Shown: positions 1 through 4,817, numbered from the stretch's first letter. The stretch: 6,590 nt of DNA from an uncultured Synechococcus sp. (GCA_913050105.1 CAJWZN010000069.1:1-6590), one strand, 5' to 3'. The notes: generated from the letters alone by a model not told the origin. Numbers and translations are program-made.

Positions 1-16
1 CTCTGATTGTTCAGGA

Positions 17-268
17 TCAGCTTTCCGCATAACGCAAGGCTTTAAGTCCCATCACGAGATGGGTGCGGAAACTTCCAAGTGCCATGACCTGCTTAGGCGA
101 GCGAGACTCGCTGACGGCATCTCCCTGTTGATCGATCCACTGCAGCAATTCTCTGGTCTGGTCAGCCCAGGCGCTCAAAGCAGCTCTGAGCAATTCGTCC
201 TCGTCGATGTCCTGCCCACCGATCTGGCGCCGCGAACTTTGCCCGCCGTGCATTGCAGCTTTCAGCAA
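17..268 (-). CDS. Small hypothetical protein, 5' end uncertain or broken
   Basis: I do not recognise this 83-residue protein. It is mostly charged and helical in character, with an acidic DIDEDELLRAAL segment, a Trp/Gln-rich helix (WADQTRELLQWIDQQ) and a C-terminal FRTHLVMGLKALRYAES tail; there is no signal peptide or membrane segment. The listed start is a TTG at 268, and the next in-frame ATG is at 253. The same frame stays open upstream to 349 and reads like protein there (LSIDPQYAGQDPSVPDALSH), but it contains no ATG, GTG or TTG before the TAG at 352-350. An ATG at 360, preceded by AGGA, lies in another frame and stops after six codons, so a one-base indel may have separated start from body. 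It lies downstream of the DCC gene on the same strand. That it is coding is moderately supported; the start is not. Confidence 0.55.
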   Translation of the reverse strand: MLKAAMHGGQSSRRQIGGQDIDEDELLRAALSAWADQTRELLQWIDQQGDAVSESRSPKQVMALGSFRTHLVMGLKALRYAES

Positions 269-409
269 GGCACTCAGCTGGTGATGGCTCAGCGCGTCGG
301 GGACGGATGGATCTTGGCCAGCGTATTGAGGGTCGATGCTTAAGCAAATCTAAAGGGCATGTCCTGACCGTAGTCCGGGTCTCCTCCTTTTCGCCACCCG
401 TGCTGATGC

Positions 410-793
410 CTAAATGCTGCGACGGTCCGGATCAACAGGGCGCCCCTGCACAGCCAGAGCCAGACGTCGTGCCAGCAGCAAGGCTGGATAGAGCTGATGG
501 GCACGTCCGTCGTTGCGGAACACCTGTTGAAGAAGTTTCAGCAGGGCATCGCTTGGTTTCATCCGACGGTTGAGCTCGGCAATCGCTGCGCTGCCGTGCC
601 AGATCCGATCTCCCTCCAGCAGCATTGCTCCATTGGCCAGTCGATAGCCGCGTTCTGCCAGGTCAGCCCGCAGGGCATGATCAGCCCGCCCATCACGGAT
701 TTCAAGTTCAGGTAGACCTCCCTCAAGTTCTGCGCGTTGCGCAAAGGCACTGCAGAACGGGCAGCCGCCGTCGTAGACGAGGGTCAATGTCAT
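410..793 (-). CDS. DCC family thiol-disulfide oxidoreductase-like protein (DUF393)
   Basis: This 127-residue protein begins MTLTLVYDGGCPFC, the N-terminal signature of the DCC (DUF393) family: a short beta strand, then YDGxCPxC with Cys11 and Cys14 as a CxxC pair in a thioredoxin-like setting. The family is annotated as putative thiol-disulfide oxidoreductases, although substrates are generally unknown. Later segments fit the family: a charged helix, a strand ending in GDRIWHGSAAIAELNRR (about 60-76), and a C-terminal helical region rich in Leu and Arg (LYPALLLARRLALAVQGR). Length is normal for the family. There is no signal peptide, so it should act in the cytoplasm. The ATG at 793-791 is chosen because the conserved YDGGCPFC begins at residue 7. 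This start overlaps the start of the divergent gene at 787, so each promoter must lie inside or beyond the other gene. Confidence 0.9.
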   Translation of the reverse strand: MTLTLVYDGGCPFCSAFAQRAELEGGLPELEIRDGRADHALRADLAERGYRLANGAMLLEGDRIWHGSAAIAELNRRMKPSDALLKLLQQVFRNDGRAHQLYPALLLARRLALAVQGRPVDPDRRSI

Positions 794-1164
794 CGGTGAA
801 TTGTGCCGTGCAAGCCCTGACCGCTGCGTTGCTGGCTTTGATTCTGTTGCTCGTTCCCCAGACTCCTGCCGCTGCAGACTGGATCTGTGATGGTGATCGG
901 TTGACGGTTGAACCGTTCCGAGGGGCGGTTGATCCCACGGGATTGCCTGATTCCATTCCCAACACCCTTGGTGACACCTTCCCGGGTGACGGGGTGTTGT
1001 TGACCTGGCGCGACTTCACGCTGCAGTTACCGCGAACCAATAACGCCGGCACACCCAGCTACACCGATGGGCGCTGGTGGTGGCGGGAAGATGATCCCGA
1101 GCAGCCGGAATTCTTCGAGCGTCGCGGCTCGATCATCCGCCACAGTTGTGAACCGCTGGCCTGA
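787..1164 (+). CDS. Small secreted hypothetical protein
   Basis: The 125-residue product has a clear Sec-type signal peptide: a short N-region, a hydrophobic core (about residues 8-23, ALTAALLALILLLV) and a PQTPAAA-DW cleavage region, giving a mature protein from about Asp31. The mature part is acidic and rich in Pro, Gly, Asp and Trp, with a WWWRED segment near residues 97-102. It has two Cys residues (34 and 121), near its two ends, that could form a disulfide in the periplasm. I do not recognise a named domain. The ATG at 787 was chosen because it places the signal peptide at the N-terminus; GTG at 796 is an alternative, and the longer open frame upstream would bury the signal peptide. The gene is divergent from the DCC gene with overlapping starts, and its stop is 3 bases from the stop of the convergent downstream gene. 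Confidence 0.75.
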   Translation: MSSVNCAVQALTAALLALILLLVPQTPAAADWICDGDRLTVEPFRGAVDPTGLPDSIPNTLGDTFPGDGVLLTWRDFTLQLPRTNNAGTPSYTDGRWWWREDDPEQPEFFERRGSIIRHSCEPLA

Positions 1165-1167
1165 AGA

Positions 1168-1377
1168 TCAGTGGTTTCGTTTCCGTCGATCCGCTTTGCG
1201 CGTGCCTCCATAGCGGTAACCCTCCTGGATACGAATCTGCGGCCAGCAGGTCGGACAGACGAAGATCCATCCGTCCGTTTCATCACTGCTGACGCGGTAG
1301 TGCAACGGCCCCTCGATCTCACAGCAATCACAGTTCAATGCCGGCTGCCCATGGGGCCTGGACTTGGATACCCCCAC
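1168..1377 (-). CDS. Small Cys-rich zinc-ribbon-like hypothetical protein
   Basis: This 69-residue protein carries two Cys clusters, CDCC (Cys16, 18, 19) and CPTC (Cys41, 44), separated by about 22 residues. That is the arrangement of a treble-clef or zinc-ribbon knuckle pair, so it probably binds one structural zinc ion. Between them is GPLHYRVSS, and after them YRYGGTRKADRRKRN, a basic tail that could contact nucleic acid (inference). I recall similar short proteins in marine Synechococcus but cannot name a family. The start is GTG at 1377-1375; no ATG lies in frame upstream, and the frame is open to a TGA near 1411, so a slightly longer N-terminus is possible. No ribosome binding site is apparent. 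It converges on the secreted-protein gene with only 3 bases between stops, so neither gene can have a private terminator there. Confidence 0.7.
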   Translation of the reverse strand: MGVSKSRPHGQPALNCDCCEIEGPLHYRVSSDETDGWIFVCPTCWPQIRIQEGYRYGGTRKADRRKRNH

Positions 1378-1434
1378 TGGGGGCGGTGTGCAATGAAACG
1401 TCCCGTGGCCTCATAAAGATCTTCCGGGAGTTGG

Positions 1435-1443
1435 TTTTCCACA
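1435..1443 (+). promoter_or_regulatory. DnaA-box-like site (TTTTCCACA)
   Basis: TTTTCCACA matches exactly the DnaA box I recall for cyanobacteria, where the Escherichia coli TTATNCACA becomes TTTTCCACA. It overlaps the left arm of the hairpin at 1438-1455. A second exact copy lies on the other strand at 1719-1727. The match is seen; the binding function is inferred. Confidence 0.35.
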
Positions 1444-1455
1444 CTTACGTGTGGA
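1438..1455 (+). terminator. Hairpin followed by CTTTT, possible weak terminator
   Basis: TCCACAC-TTAC-GTGTGGA forms a perfect 7-bp stem with a 4-base loop, followed by CTTTTCG on the plus strand. It could stop plus-strand transcripts that read out of the secreted-protein gene and across the antisense zinc-ribbon gene. The T run is short, and the left arm doubles as a DnaA-box-like site, so the role is open. Confidence 0.3.
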
Positions 1456-1718
1456 CTTTTCGATTCCGGTGTTCGTTTCAACGCGTTTTCTTGTTGTTGT
1501 AGCCCCCATCACCGCACTGCGGGCCCTGGTTCGTCAAAGATGATGGATGGGGCAATGGTCTGGGTTGATTGACAGAAAATATTGAGTGGTTGAAAGGGTT
1601 CTGGGCGAAGAAGCCCCGATCGACAACCTCGGCGCCATTTCATGCGTCATCGAGAGAAGCGTTTTCCCCCGGAAGAATTCAAATCACGGTTACCAAGGTG
1701 AGTCTGCGTCGAGAGGCC

Positions 1719-1727
1719 TGTGGAAAA
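1719..1727 (-). promoter_or_regulatory. DnaA-box-like site, inverted (TGTGGAAAA)
   Basis: This is the exact reverse complement of TTTTCCACA, 275 bases from the first copy and facing it. I found no other exact copy in the window. It lies in the gene-poor stretch just before the coiled-coil protein gene. The match is direct; binding by DnaA is inference. Confidence 0.35.
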
Positions 1728-1768
1728 GCTGTTGAGAACGTGAGCAAGTTGGCGGATTTCGCATCTGT

Positions 1769-2152
1769 TTAAGGCTCCGGATCAATCGTGCTTCCACCGT
1801 TCGGCGTTTGTGTTGCTGCTCTCAACGCGGCCATCTCATGGATGGTTCGTCCTGGTTCGATCTCCTCGGGATGAAGGGTGAAATGTTCGGACCAGGCCGC
1901 ATAGCTTGCCTGTTGCTGATGGCTGAGGGCCGGAGGGTCGTCGGCGTCGGTGAAGAAGATTCCTGCATCAAGGCCATCGTTTTGAGCAGTGTCGTTCGCA
2001 TTGGCCGTCAGGCGGCTCCGCTCAAGTCGCTTCAGACGCGCTTCCATCTCATGCAGTTTCTGCTCCAGTCCGCCCTGGTCAACCAGCTGTTCCAGCAGGT
2101 CTTGCAGCGGCTTGGCGAGACTGATCTTGATCCGCTGTTTGCCGCGTTTCAT
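1769..2152 (-). CDS. Hypothetical protein with N-terminal coiled coil
   Basis: I do not recognise this 127-residue protein. It starts with a basic strand (MKRGKQRIKISLAKPL), followed by about 35 residues with heptad-like Leu spacing (LQDLLEQLVDQGGLEQKLHEMEARLKRLER broken by a Gly pair near 27-28), suggesting a short coiled coil and an oligomer. The middle (about 50-75) is acidic and low in complexity, and residues 78-112 form a second predicted helical part (QQQASYAAWSEHF, then GRTIHEMAALRAA). It is soluble, with no signal peptide. The ATG at 2152-2150 fits the basic start. It is transcribed away from the plus-strand gene at 2452, with a 299-base divergent gap between them. Coding status is supported by the coherent charged and helical pattern; function is unknown. 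Confidence 0.65.
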   Translation of the reverse strand: MKRGKQRIKISLAKPLQDLLEQLVDQGGLEQKLHEMEARLKRLERSRLTANANDTAQNDGLDAGIFFTDADDPPALSHQQQASYAAWSEHFTLHPEEIEPGRTIHEMAALRAATQTPNGGSTIDPEP

Positions 2153-2451
2153 CGTTCTTTGCCTGACTCAGGAGAGCCAGAACCCTCCGTTCATCAGGGT
2201 TGTATGCATTCGATCCCGTTCGTCTGTGGCGGAGTGTTCTCTGCTGGTGCTTGCCTGGATGGGAGGTGTCCACCAGTCGCGAAGCCGGGCAAGGGGTGAC
2301 TGTCGCCGGGGCCAGGGGCAGGAGGTCATGGCATGTCTTGATCCTTTGTTTCAGTGCAGCGCTCCATTCGCCCTTCGGCATGGGTTGTTTCACTCAATTT
2401 CCGGCAGGTCTTCGAAATCCTGCGATCGTGGTTTCGAGATGTCGTGCTGCG
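2153..2451. other. Divergent intergenic stretch, no gene identified
   Basis: This gap separates the minus-strand coiled-coil gene from the plus-strand gene at 2452, so it should hold promoters for both, but I see no clear -35/-10 pair. Open frames cross it on both strands, yet none has a convincing start, ribosome binding site and protein-like composition. A Cys-rich plus-strand frame from 2332 has an AGGAGG only two bases before its ATG; I do not accept it as a gene. Confidence 0.4.
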
Positions 2452-2631
2452 ATGCAGGAATCAGATGCTGTGGTTCCGATGACTGCTCTGGTAGTTGATG
2501 CTGAAGGTCGGTTGACGTACGTGGGTGAGGACGGCCGGCGCCGCGTGATCGTCGGCGACCAGGATCTCCTGCGCCGAGTGCAGCAGATTCAAGATGACAG
2601 CTGGGATCTGGAGGGTGGCTGCGGGATCTGA
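2452..2631 (+). CDS. Small hypothetical protein
   Basis: The 59-residue product has a protein-like centre: LVVDAEGRLTYVGEDGRRRVIVGD suggests two or three beta strands joined by DAEGR and EDGRR turns, followed by a Gln-rich helix (LLRRVQQIQDD) and an acidic SWDLEGG tail. Codon third positions in the 3' half are strongly G or C, as expected for a gene of this genome. The ATG at 2452 is used; ATG at 2479 (50 residues) is equally possible and would start right at the strand-rich part. No strong ribosome binding site precedes either. A minus-strand frame covers the same bases (2694 to 2461), but the plus-strand codon pattern is better. I cannot name a family. Confidence 0.5.
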   Translation: MQESDAVVPMTALVVDAEGRLTYVGEDGRRRVIVGDQDLLRRVQQIQDDSWDLEGGCGI

Positions 2632-2641
2632 TCCGCACGGG

Positions 2642-2670
2642 TTGACGCGATAGTACAAACGCACTAGAAC
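2642..2670 (+). promoter_or_regulatory. Possible sigma-70-type promoter
   Basis: TTGACG (2642-2647) and TAGAAC (2665-2670) are separated by exactly 17 bases. The -35 box matches 5 of 6 consensus bases and the -10 box 4 of 6. It would start transcripts near 2677, about 15 bases before the ATG at 2693. The -10 box overlaps the dispersed element at 2652-2682, whose second copy has no such -35 box. Confidence 0.35.
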
Positions 2671-2682
2671 AGGTGTATCAGT
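2652..2682 (+). repeat. Dispersed element copy A (AGTACAAACGCACTAG-n7-GTATCAGT)
   Basis: AGTACAAACGCACTAG (2652-2667), 7 bases, then GTATCAGT (2675-2682). The same two blocks occur at 5196-5163 on the minus strand, with one substitution in the first block and a 10-base spacer. Copy A ends 10 bases before the ATG at 2693, and copy B also lies upstream of, and in the same orientation as, a small gene. The first block is a loose dyad (AGTAC-n4-GCACT) and resembles a degenerate cyanobacterial LexA box. Confidence 0.6.
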
Positions 2683-2692
2683 TGGCTTGTTC

Positions 2693-2890
2693 ATGCCTTC
2701 AAGTTCTCCTTACGCCACGTTTTGCGCTGATGCATGGATGCGTGAGTCGCTGATCCGTCCTCGCAAGACACTTCCAGCTGATCGTTCCGTTTCGGTGTCG
2801 AGTCGCTCTTCGTCGTGCCGTCGCCGATCGGTGGCCGCTCCTCCTCTGGTTCAAGGGGAGCTCTTTCTTTTCCCAGTCGTTGTCGCCTGA
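2693..2890 (+). CDS. Small basic hypothetical protein upstream of cupin
   Basis: This 65-residue protein is not recognised. It has an aromatic N-terminal part (SPYATFCADAWMRESL), a basic Ser/Arg-rich middle (RPRKTLPADRSVSVSSRSSSCRRR, about 23-45) and a hydrophobic end (PPLVQGELFLFPVVVA). Codon choice (CGT, CGC, GAT, CTG, GTT) is like that of the neighbouring genes. ATG at 2693 is preferred over an in-frame TTG at 2687. The cupin gene starts 8 bases after its stop, so the two are probably one transcript, and a plausible promoter and the dispersed element lie directly upstream. An overlapping minus-strand frame (2954 to 2691) would run into the cupin start and is less likely. The basic middle may bind nucleic acid, which is inference only. 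Confidence 0.5.
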   Translation: MPSSSPYATFCADAWMRESLIRPRKTLPADRSVSVSSRSSSCRRRSVAAPPLVQGELFLFPVVVA

Positions 2891-2898
2891 TTGGTCTT

Positions 2899-3171
2899 AT
2901 GAGCATCGAAATCACCTCTCCCTGTCCTGAAGAGCGCATTGCTGCAGAAGGCATTCGCGATTGGCCGATCTGGAGTTGTGATGTCAGTTCGTTCCCCTGG
3001 ACTTACAACGAACAAGAAATTTGCCTCTTGTTGGAGGGTGATGTGATTGTCACGCCGGAATCTGGTGAGCCTGTTCGGTTCGGCGCTGGAGATCGAGTTG
3101 TTTTCCCGGCCGGGCTGCGCTGCGTTTGGGATGTTCGTCAGCCGGTTCGAAAGCATTACCGGTTTGGTTGA
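2899..3171 (+). CDS. Cupin-domain protein (cupin_3 / DUF861 type)
   Basis: The 90-residue product is a complete small cupin of the DUF861 (cupin_3) type. The core reads FPWTYNEQEICLLLEGDVIV (residues 32-51), then VTPESGEPVRFGAGDRVVFPAGL (51-73) and CVWDVRQPVRKHYRFG (75-90). EGDVIVT followed by GAGDRVVFPAG is the hallmark strand-turn pair of the barrel, and the RKHYRFG ending is typical of this group in plants and cyanobacteria. The His residues that bind metal in classical cupins are absent from the first motif; the only His is His86 near the C-terminus, so metal catalysis is doubtful and the ligand is unknown. The ATG at 2899 gives the usual compact length. It follows the basic 65-residue gene by 8 bases and precedes a small membrane peptide by 50. 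Confidence 0.9.
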   Translation: MSIEITSPCPEERIAAEGIRDWPIWSCDVSSFPWTYNEQEICLLLEGDVIVTPESGEPVRFGAGDRVVFPAGLRCVWDVRQPVRKHYRFG

Positions 3172-3221
3172 AACATTCATTGCCTCTGCCAATGTGATCA
3201 CTGGATTTTCCTGAGCTCTTC

Positions 3222-3347
3222 ATGCTGCTGTTCGCATCTCAAACGGCTGCCCGCGGTCCTTCCGTCGTCCTTCCCGCACTTCTGATCACCGGGCTTCTGT
3301 TCGCTGCCTCACAGGCGTTCGTTCCGAAGGGCGACGACAAGAACTGA
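3222..3347 (+). CDS. Small predicted membrane peptide, 41 residues
   Basis: The frame from ATG 3222 to TGA 3347 encodes 41 residues: a short N-terminal part (MLLFASQTAARGP), one hydrophobic segment at about residues 14-33 (SVVLPALLITGLLFAASQAF) and a charged tail ending KGDDKN. By the positive-inside rule the orientation is not obvious. It is not a photosystem or cytochrome b6f subunit that I recognise. The codons are typical of the genome, and the gene sits 50 bases after the cupin stop on the same strand, so it may share that transcript. No strong ribosome binding site precedes the ATG. The stop is followed, 38 bases on, by a hairpin that is a terminator for the opposite strand. Single-segment peptides of this size are common in cyanobacteria; this one is a prediction. 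Confidence 0.5.
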   Translation: MLLFASQTAARGPSVVLPALLITGLLFAASQAFVPKGDDKN

Positions 3348-3380
3348 GCTGTCTCGCTGAATTGTTCTGGTTGAAGGCAC

Positions 3381-3405
3381 AAAAAAGCGGGGGTATTCCC
3401 CCGCT
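3381..3405 (-). terminator. Rho-independent terminator of the DUF4278 gene
   Basis: On the minus strand AGCGGGGG-AATA-CCCCCGCT forms a perfect 8-bp, GC-rich stem (3405 to 3386) with a 4-base loop, followed by a run of T (complement of the A run at 3381-3386). It lies 28 bases beyond the stop of the DUF4278 gene. On the plus strand there is no T run, so it works in one direction only. Confidence 0.9.
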
Positions 3406-3433
3406 GCAGGTTGATGTGTGTCGTGCCGCTTGA

Positions 3434-3679
3434 TCAATACATCCCGTAGCGGACGCCGCGATAGCGAAGCTCCCTGCCTTTGGTGGCGTGTTGGTCTCCG
3501 CTAACGGTGTCGTAGGGAATGCCCCGATAAAGGCGTTGTGTTTTGCGCTCTTCACCCATGGGTGTATGGGCGAGATCGGTGTAATCAGGATTGCGGAAGG
3601 CTTTCGCCATCTGCAGACGAGCCAGTTGGATTGCCCGGTTCTTTGTGGTTCGGGCTTTGATCAGTTGAAGTGCGTTCAT
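3434..3679 (-). CDS. DUF4278 domain-containing protein
   Basis: The 81-residue product has two copies of the YRGxxY motif, LYRGIPYD at 50-57 and RYRGVRYG at 72-79, which define the cyanobacterial DUF4278 family. The N-terminal part is a basic helix (MNALQLIKARTTKNRAIQLARLQMAKAFRN) without membrane segments. The function of the family is unknown to me; members are short cytoplasmic proteins and are common in marine picocyanobacteria. ATG at 3679 is the natural start. A rho-independent terminator follows the stop, so the gene is probably transcribed alone. It diverges from the uridine-kinase-like gene with a 159-base gap that contains a perfect 7-bp hairpin at 3733-3750. Confidence 0.85.
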   Translation of the reverse strand: MNALQLIKARTTKNRAIQLARLQMAKAFRNPDYTDLAHTPMGEERKTQRLYRGIPYDTVSGDQHATKGRELRYRGVRYGMY

Positions 3680-3732
3680 GGGTTCACTTCTTCAGCGCCC
3701 GTGCCCCCGTTGCTTGGCGCGGGTCTGACTGC

Positions 3733-3750
3733 AGCTTCGTGTTCGAAGCT
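3733..3750. repeat. Inverted repeat AGCTTCG-TGTT-CGAAGCT
   Basis: A perfect 7-bp inverted repeat with a 4-base centre lies 53 bases upstream of the DUF4278 start and 88 bases upstream of the kinase start, within their divergent promoter region. No T run follows on either strand, so it is not a standard terminator. It could be an operator or a 5'-leader hairpin. Confidence 0.45.
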
Positions 3751-3838
3751 CAACGTGATCACATCCTAGTCTGGTTCTGTAGCAACGGCTACCAAAGCCT
3801 GAAGTAAGCCTCCTCGCGGCTGTTGTCAGCATGGGGGC

Positions 3839-4447
3839 ATGACCGCTGCCATGCCCGTCCTTTGCATCTGTGGCCCCTCAGCTGCCGGAAAGACCACGTT
3901 TGCGTTGGCGTTGGCAGAAGCTCTGCGTCAAGAAGGGCGTCATCCACTTCTGATCACTTGCGACAACTACTACCGCCAGGGTTGGCAGCCCCATCCCAGA
4001 TTCGGCTTCGACACGTTGGCTGCCATTGATGAGGAAGCGCTGCGTCGCGATGTCTCCTCCGCTCGCTATGGCCAGGCAGAGATGCTGCGGCACTACGACA
4101 TGCGCACGCGCTTGGTCACCTGTCATCCGGTGACAACTCCTTACGACATGGTTCTGATCGAGGGTGCCTATGGCCCCCAGTTGTTGCAGGATTTTCCGCT
4201 GGTTGGACTGCTTTACGTGGAGACTCCTCTTCTCTTGCGTCTTTGGCGCCGTCTGAAGCGTGATGTTCGCGAACGGCAGCGCTCACCTTTTTATGTGGTT
4301 CGCCAGATGTTGTTGCAGATGCTTCCAGGGGAGCGACGCTTCATTCTCCCCATGAAGGCCCTTGCAGACGACATTATTCAAGTCGACAACTACGATCTGG
4401 AGCCAATTCTCAGCAGACTTGATGGACGTTTGGTCAGGCAGCGTTGA
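3839..4447 (+). CDS. Uridine kinase-like P-loop NTPase
   Basis: The 202-residue protein belongs to the uridine kinase / phosphoribulokinase group of P-loop kinases, which transfer phosphate from ATP to a small hydroxylated substrate. Visible motifs: Walker A GPSAAGKT (12-19); substrate-side CDNYYR (41-46), equivalent to the DDFY region of uridine kinases; a YDM segment (86-88); a strand ending in YDMVLIEGAYG (102-112), the Walker B-like EG motif; and a basic lid RRLKRDVRERQR (137-148) that should contact ATP phosphates. The length is normal for uridine kinases, but the spacing after CDNYYR is unusual, so the true substrate may differ. ATG at 3839 is used; Met5 (3851) is an alternative. The C-terminal LPGERRFI region recurs, at 20-base nucleotide identity, in a fragment near 6260. 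A small minus-strand gene overlaps its 3' end by 14 bases. Confidence 0.85.
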   Translation: MTAAMPVLCICGPSAAGKTTFALALAEALRQEGRHPLLITCDNYYRQGWQPHPRFGFDTLAAIDEEALRRDVSSARYGQAEMLRHYDMRTRLVTCHPVTTPYDMVLIEGAYGPQLLQDFPLVGLLYVETPLLLRLWRRLKRDVRERQRSPFYVVRQMLLQMLPGERRFILPMKALADDIIQVDNYDLEPILSRLDGRLVRQR

Positions 4448-4529
4448 CCACATTGGCAAAAGCCGCAATAACCATGATTGCGATGATTACGGTGCCTCCG
4501 AAAAAGGCGATGTTCGGATGACGATTCAA
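4434..4529 (-). CDS. Predicted 31-residue single-pass membrane peptide
   Basis: A minus-strand frame from TTG 4529 to TGA 4434 encodes 31 residues: a short polar start (MNRHPN) followed by one uninterrupted hydrophobic helix at about residues 7-27 (IAFFGGTVIIAIMVIAAFAN) and a VVNAA end. The shape resembles the tiny subunits of thylakoid complexes, but it matches none that I know (PsbM, PsbX, Psb30, PetN, PsaM were considered). The frame is open upstream to 4559, and no ATG is available; an AGGA lies 10 bases before the TTG. The last 14 bases overlap the kinase gene on the other strand. It follows the DUF2973 gene, also minus-strand, after 54 bases. Its composition is the main support, so it remains a prediction. 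Confidence 0.4.
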   Translation of the reverse strand: MNRHPNIAFFGGTVIIAIMVIAAFANVVNAA

Positions 4530-4575
4530 GCCAGGTAGTCCTAGGGGTCCTAGACCCTATCGATTCAATTCAGGA

Positions 4576-4595
4576 CCTGAGGCTCAAGCCTCAGG
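4576..4595. repeat. Perfect inverted repeat at the end of the DUF2973 gene
   Basis: CCTGAGGCT-CA-AGCCTCAGG is a perfect 9-bp inverted repeat overlapping the stop codon (4586-4584) of the DUF2973 gene. It would fold into a strong hairpin in either transcript, but no T run follows on either strand. It may protect or destabilise the 3' end, or attenuate read-through to the 31-residue peptide. Confidence 0.6.
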
Positions 4596-4817
4596 GATAA
4601 CAATCCCTCCCTTGTCCGAGAAGCGCACAGCCCAAAGCTCTTCATTGGTCATCACACCATTCTCGTCTAGTAGTTCTGGATGAATGGTTTTGAGACCTGT
4701 TCGGTCGCTCGGCGAGCTGGATACCGAAGCAGAGAACAAGCGCATCATCCGAAATGCTTGCAGAAGTAAGCACGTCAAGACGACGGCGTAGGCGAGAGGG
4801 AAAAGACCAGAGATCAC
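4584..4817 (-). CDS. DUF2973 family small membrane protein
   Basis: This 77-residue protein has one N-terminal membrane segment (about residues 4-22, GLFPLAYAVVLTCLLLQAF) followed by a cytoplasmic-type linker and the conserved block DRTGLKTIHPELLDENG (38-54), then MTNEELWAVRFSD. I recognise this as the cyanobacterial DUF2973 family, in which the DRTG-TIHPE-LD-DG sequence is the signature. Function is unknown. ATG at 4817 puts the membrane segment at the N-terminus; a different-frame start at 4824 gives no sensible protein. It lies 74 bases downstream of the DUF3104 gene on the same strand, and a perfect inverted repeat sits on its stop codon, so the two may share transcription with the 31-residue peptide further on. 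Confidence 0.85.
   Translation of the reverse strand: MISGLFPLAYAVVLTCLLLQAFRMMRLFSASVSSSPSDRTGLKTIHPELLDENGVMTNEELWAVRFSDKGGIVIPEA

Larger units (their letters stand above)
1378..1768. other. Gene-poor stretch with hairpins and two DnaA-box-like sites
   Basis: I see no convincing gene in these 390 bases. A plus-strand open frame from TTG 1569 to 1772 encodes 67 residues without recognisable features and runs into the 3' end of the next gene. What the stretch does hold is an exact TTTTCCACA at 1435-1443, its exact reverse complement at 1719-1727, a 7-bp hairpin at 1438-1455, a small CCGC-ACT-GCGG hairpin at 1512-1522, and a longer bulged stem joining 1502-1510 to 1546-1553. It could be a replication-protein binding region, a leader for the gene at 1377, or unannotated RNA; the sequence does not decide. 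Confidence 0.5.

Noticed and set aside
253..360. Programmed -1 frameshift at CCCTTTA near the start of the first gene
   Set aside because: The heptamer is not in the reading register required for X XXY YYZ slippage, so an indel or a different start is more likely.
1569..1772. 67-residue plus-strand frame in the gene-poor stretch
   Set aside because: TTG start without ribosome binding site, no recognisable composition, and overlap with the end of the coiled-coil gene.
2332..2498. Cys-rich 55-residue plus-strand frame with a CC...CC pattern preceded by AGGAGG
   Set aside because: The spacing between AGGAGG and ATG is only two bases, the frame overlaps the better supported gene at 2452-2631, and the Cys pattern arises from reading that gene in another frame.
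2461..2694. Minus-strand frame of 77 residues beginning MNKPTDTPVLVRLYYR
   Set aside because: It covers the 2452-2631 gene, whose plus-strand codon pattern is better. Its first residues are the reverse of the dispersed element, so only that part is kept, as an alternative explanation in the finding.
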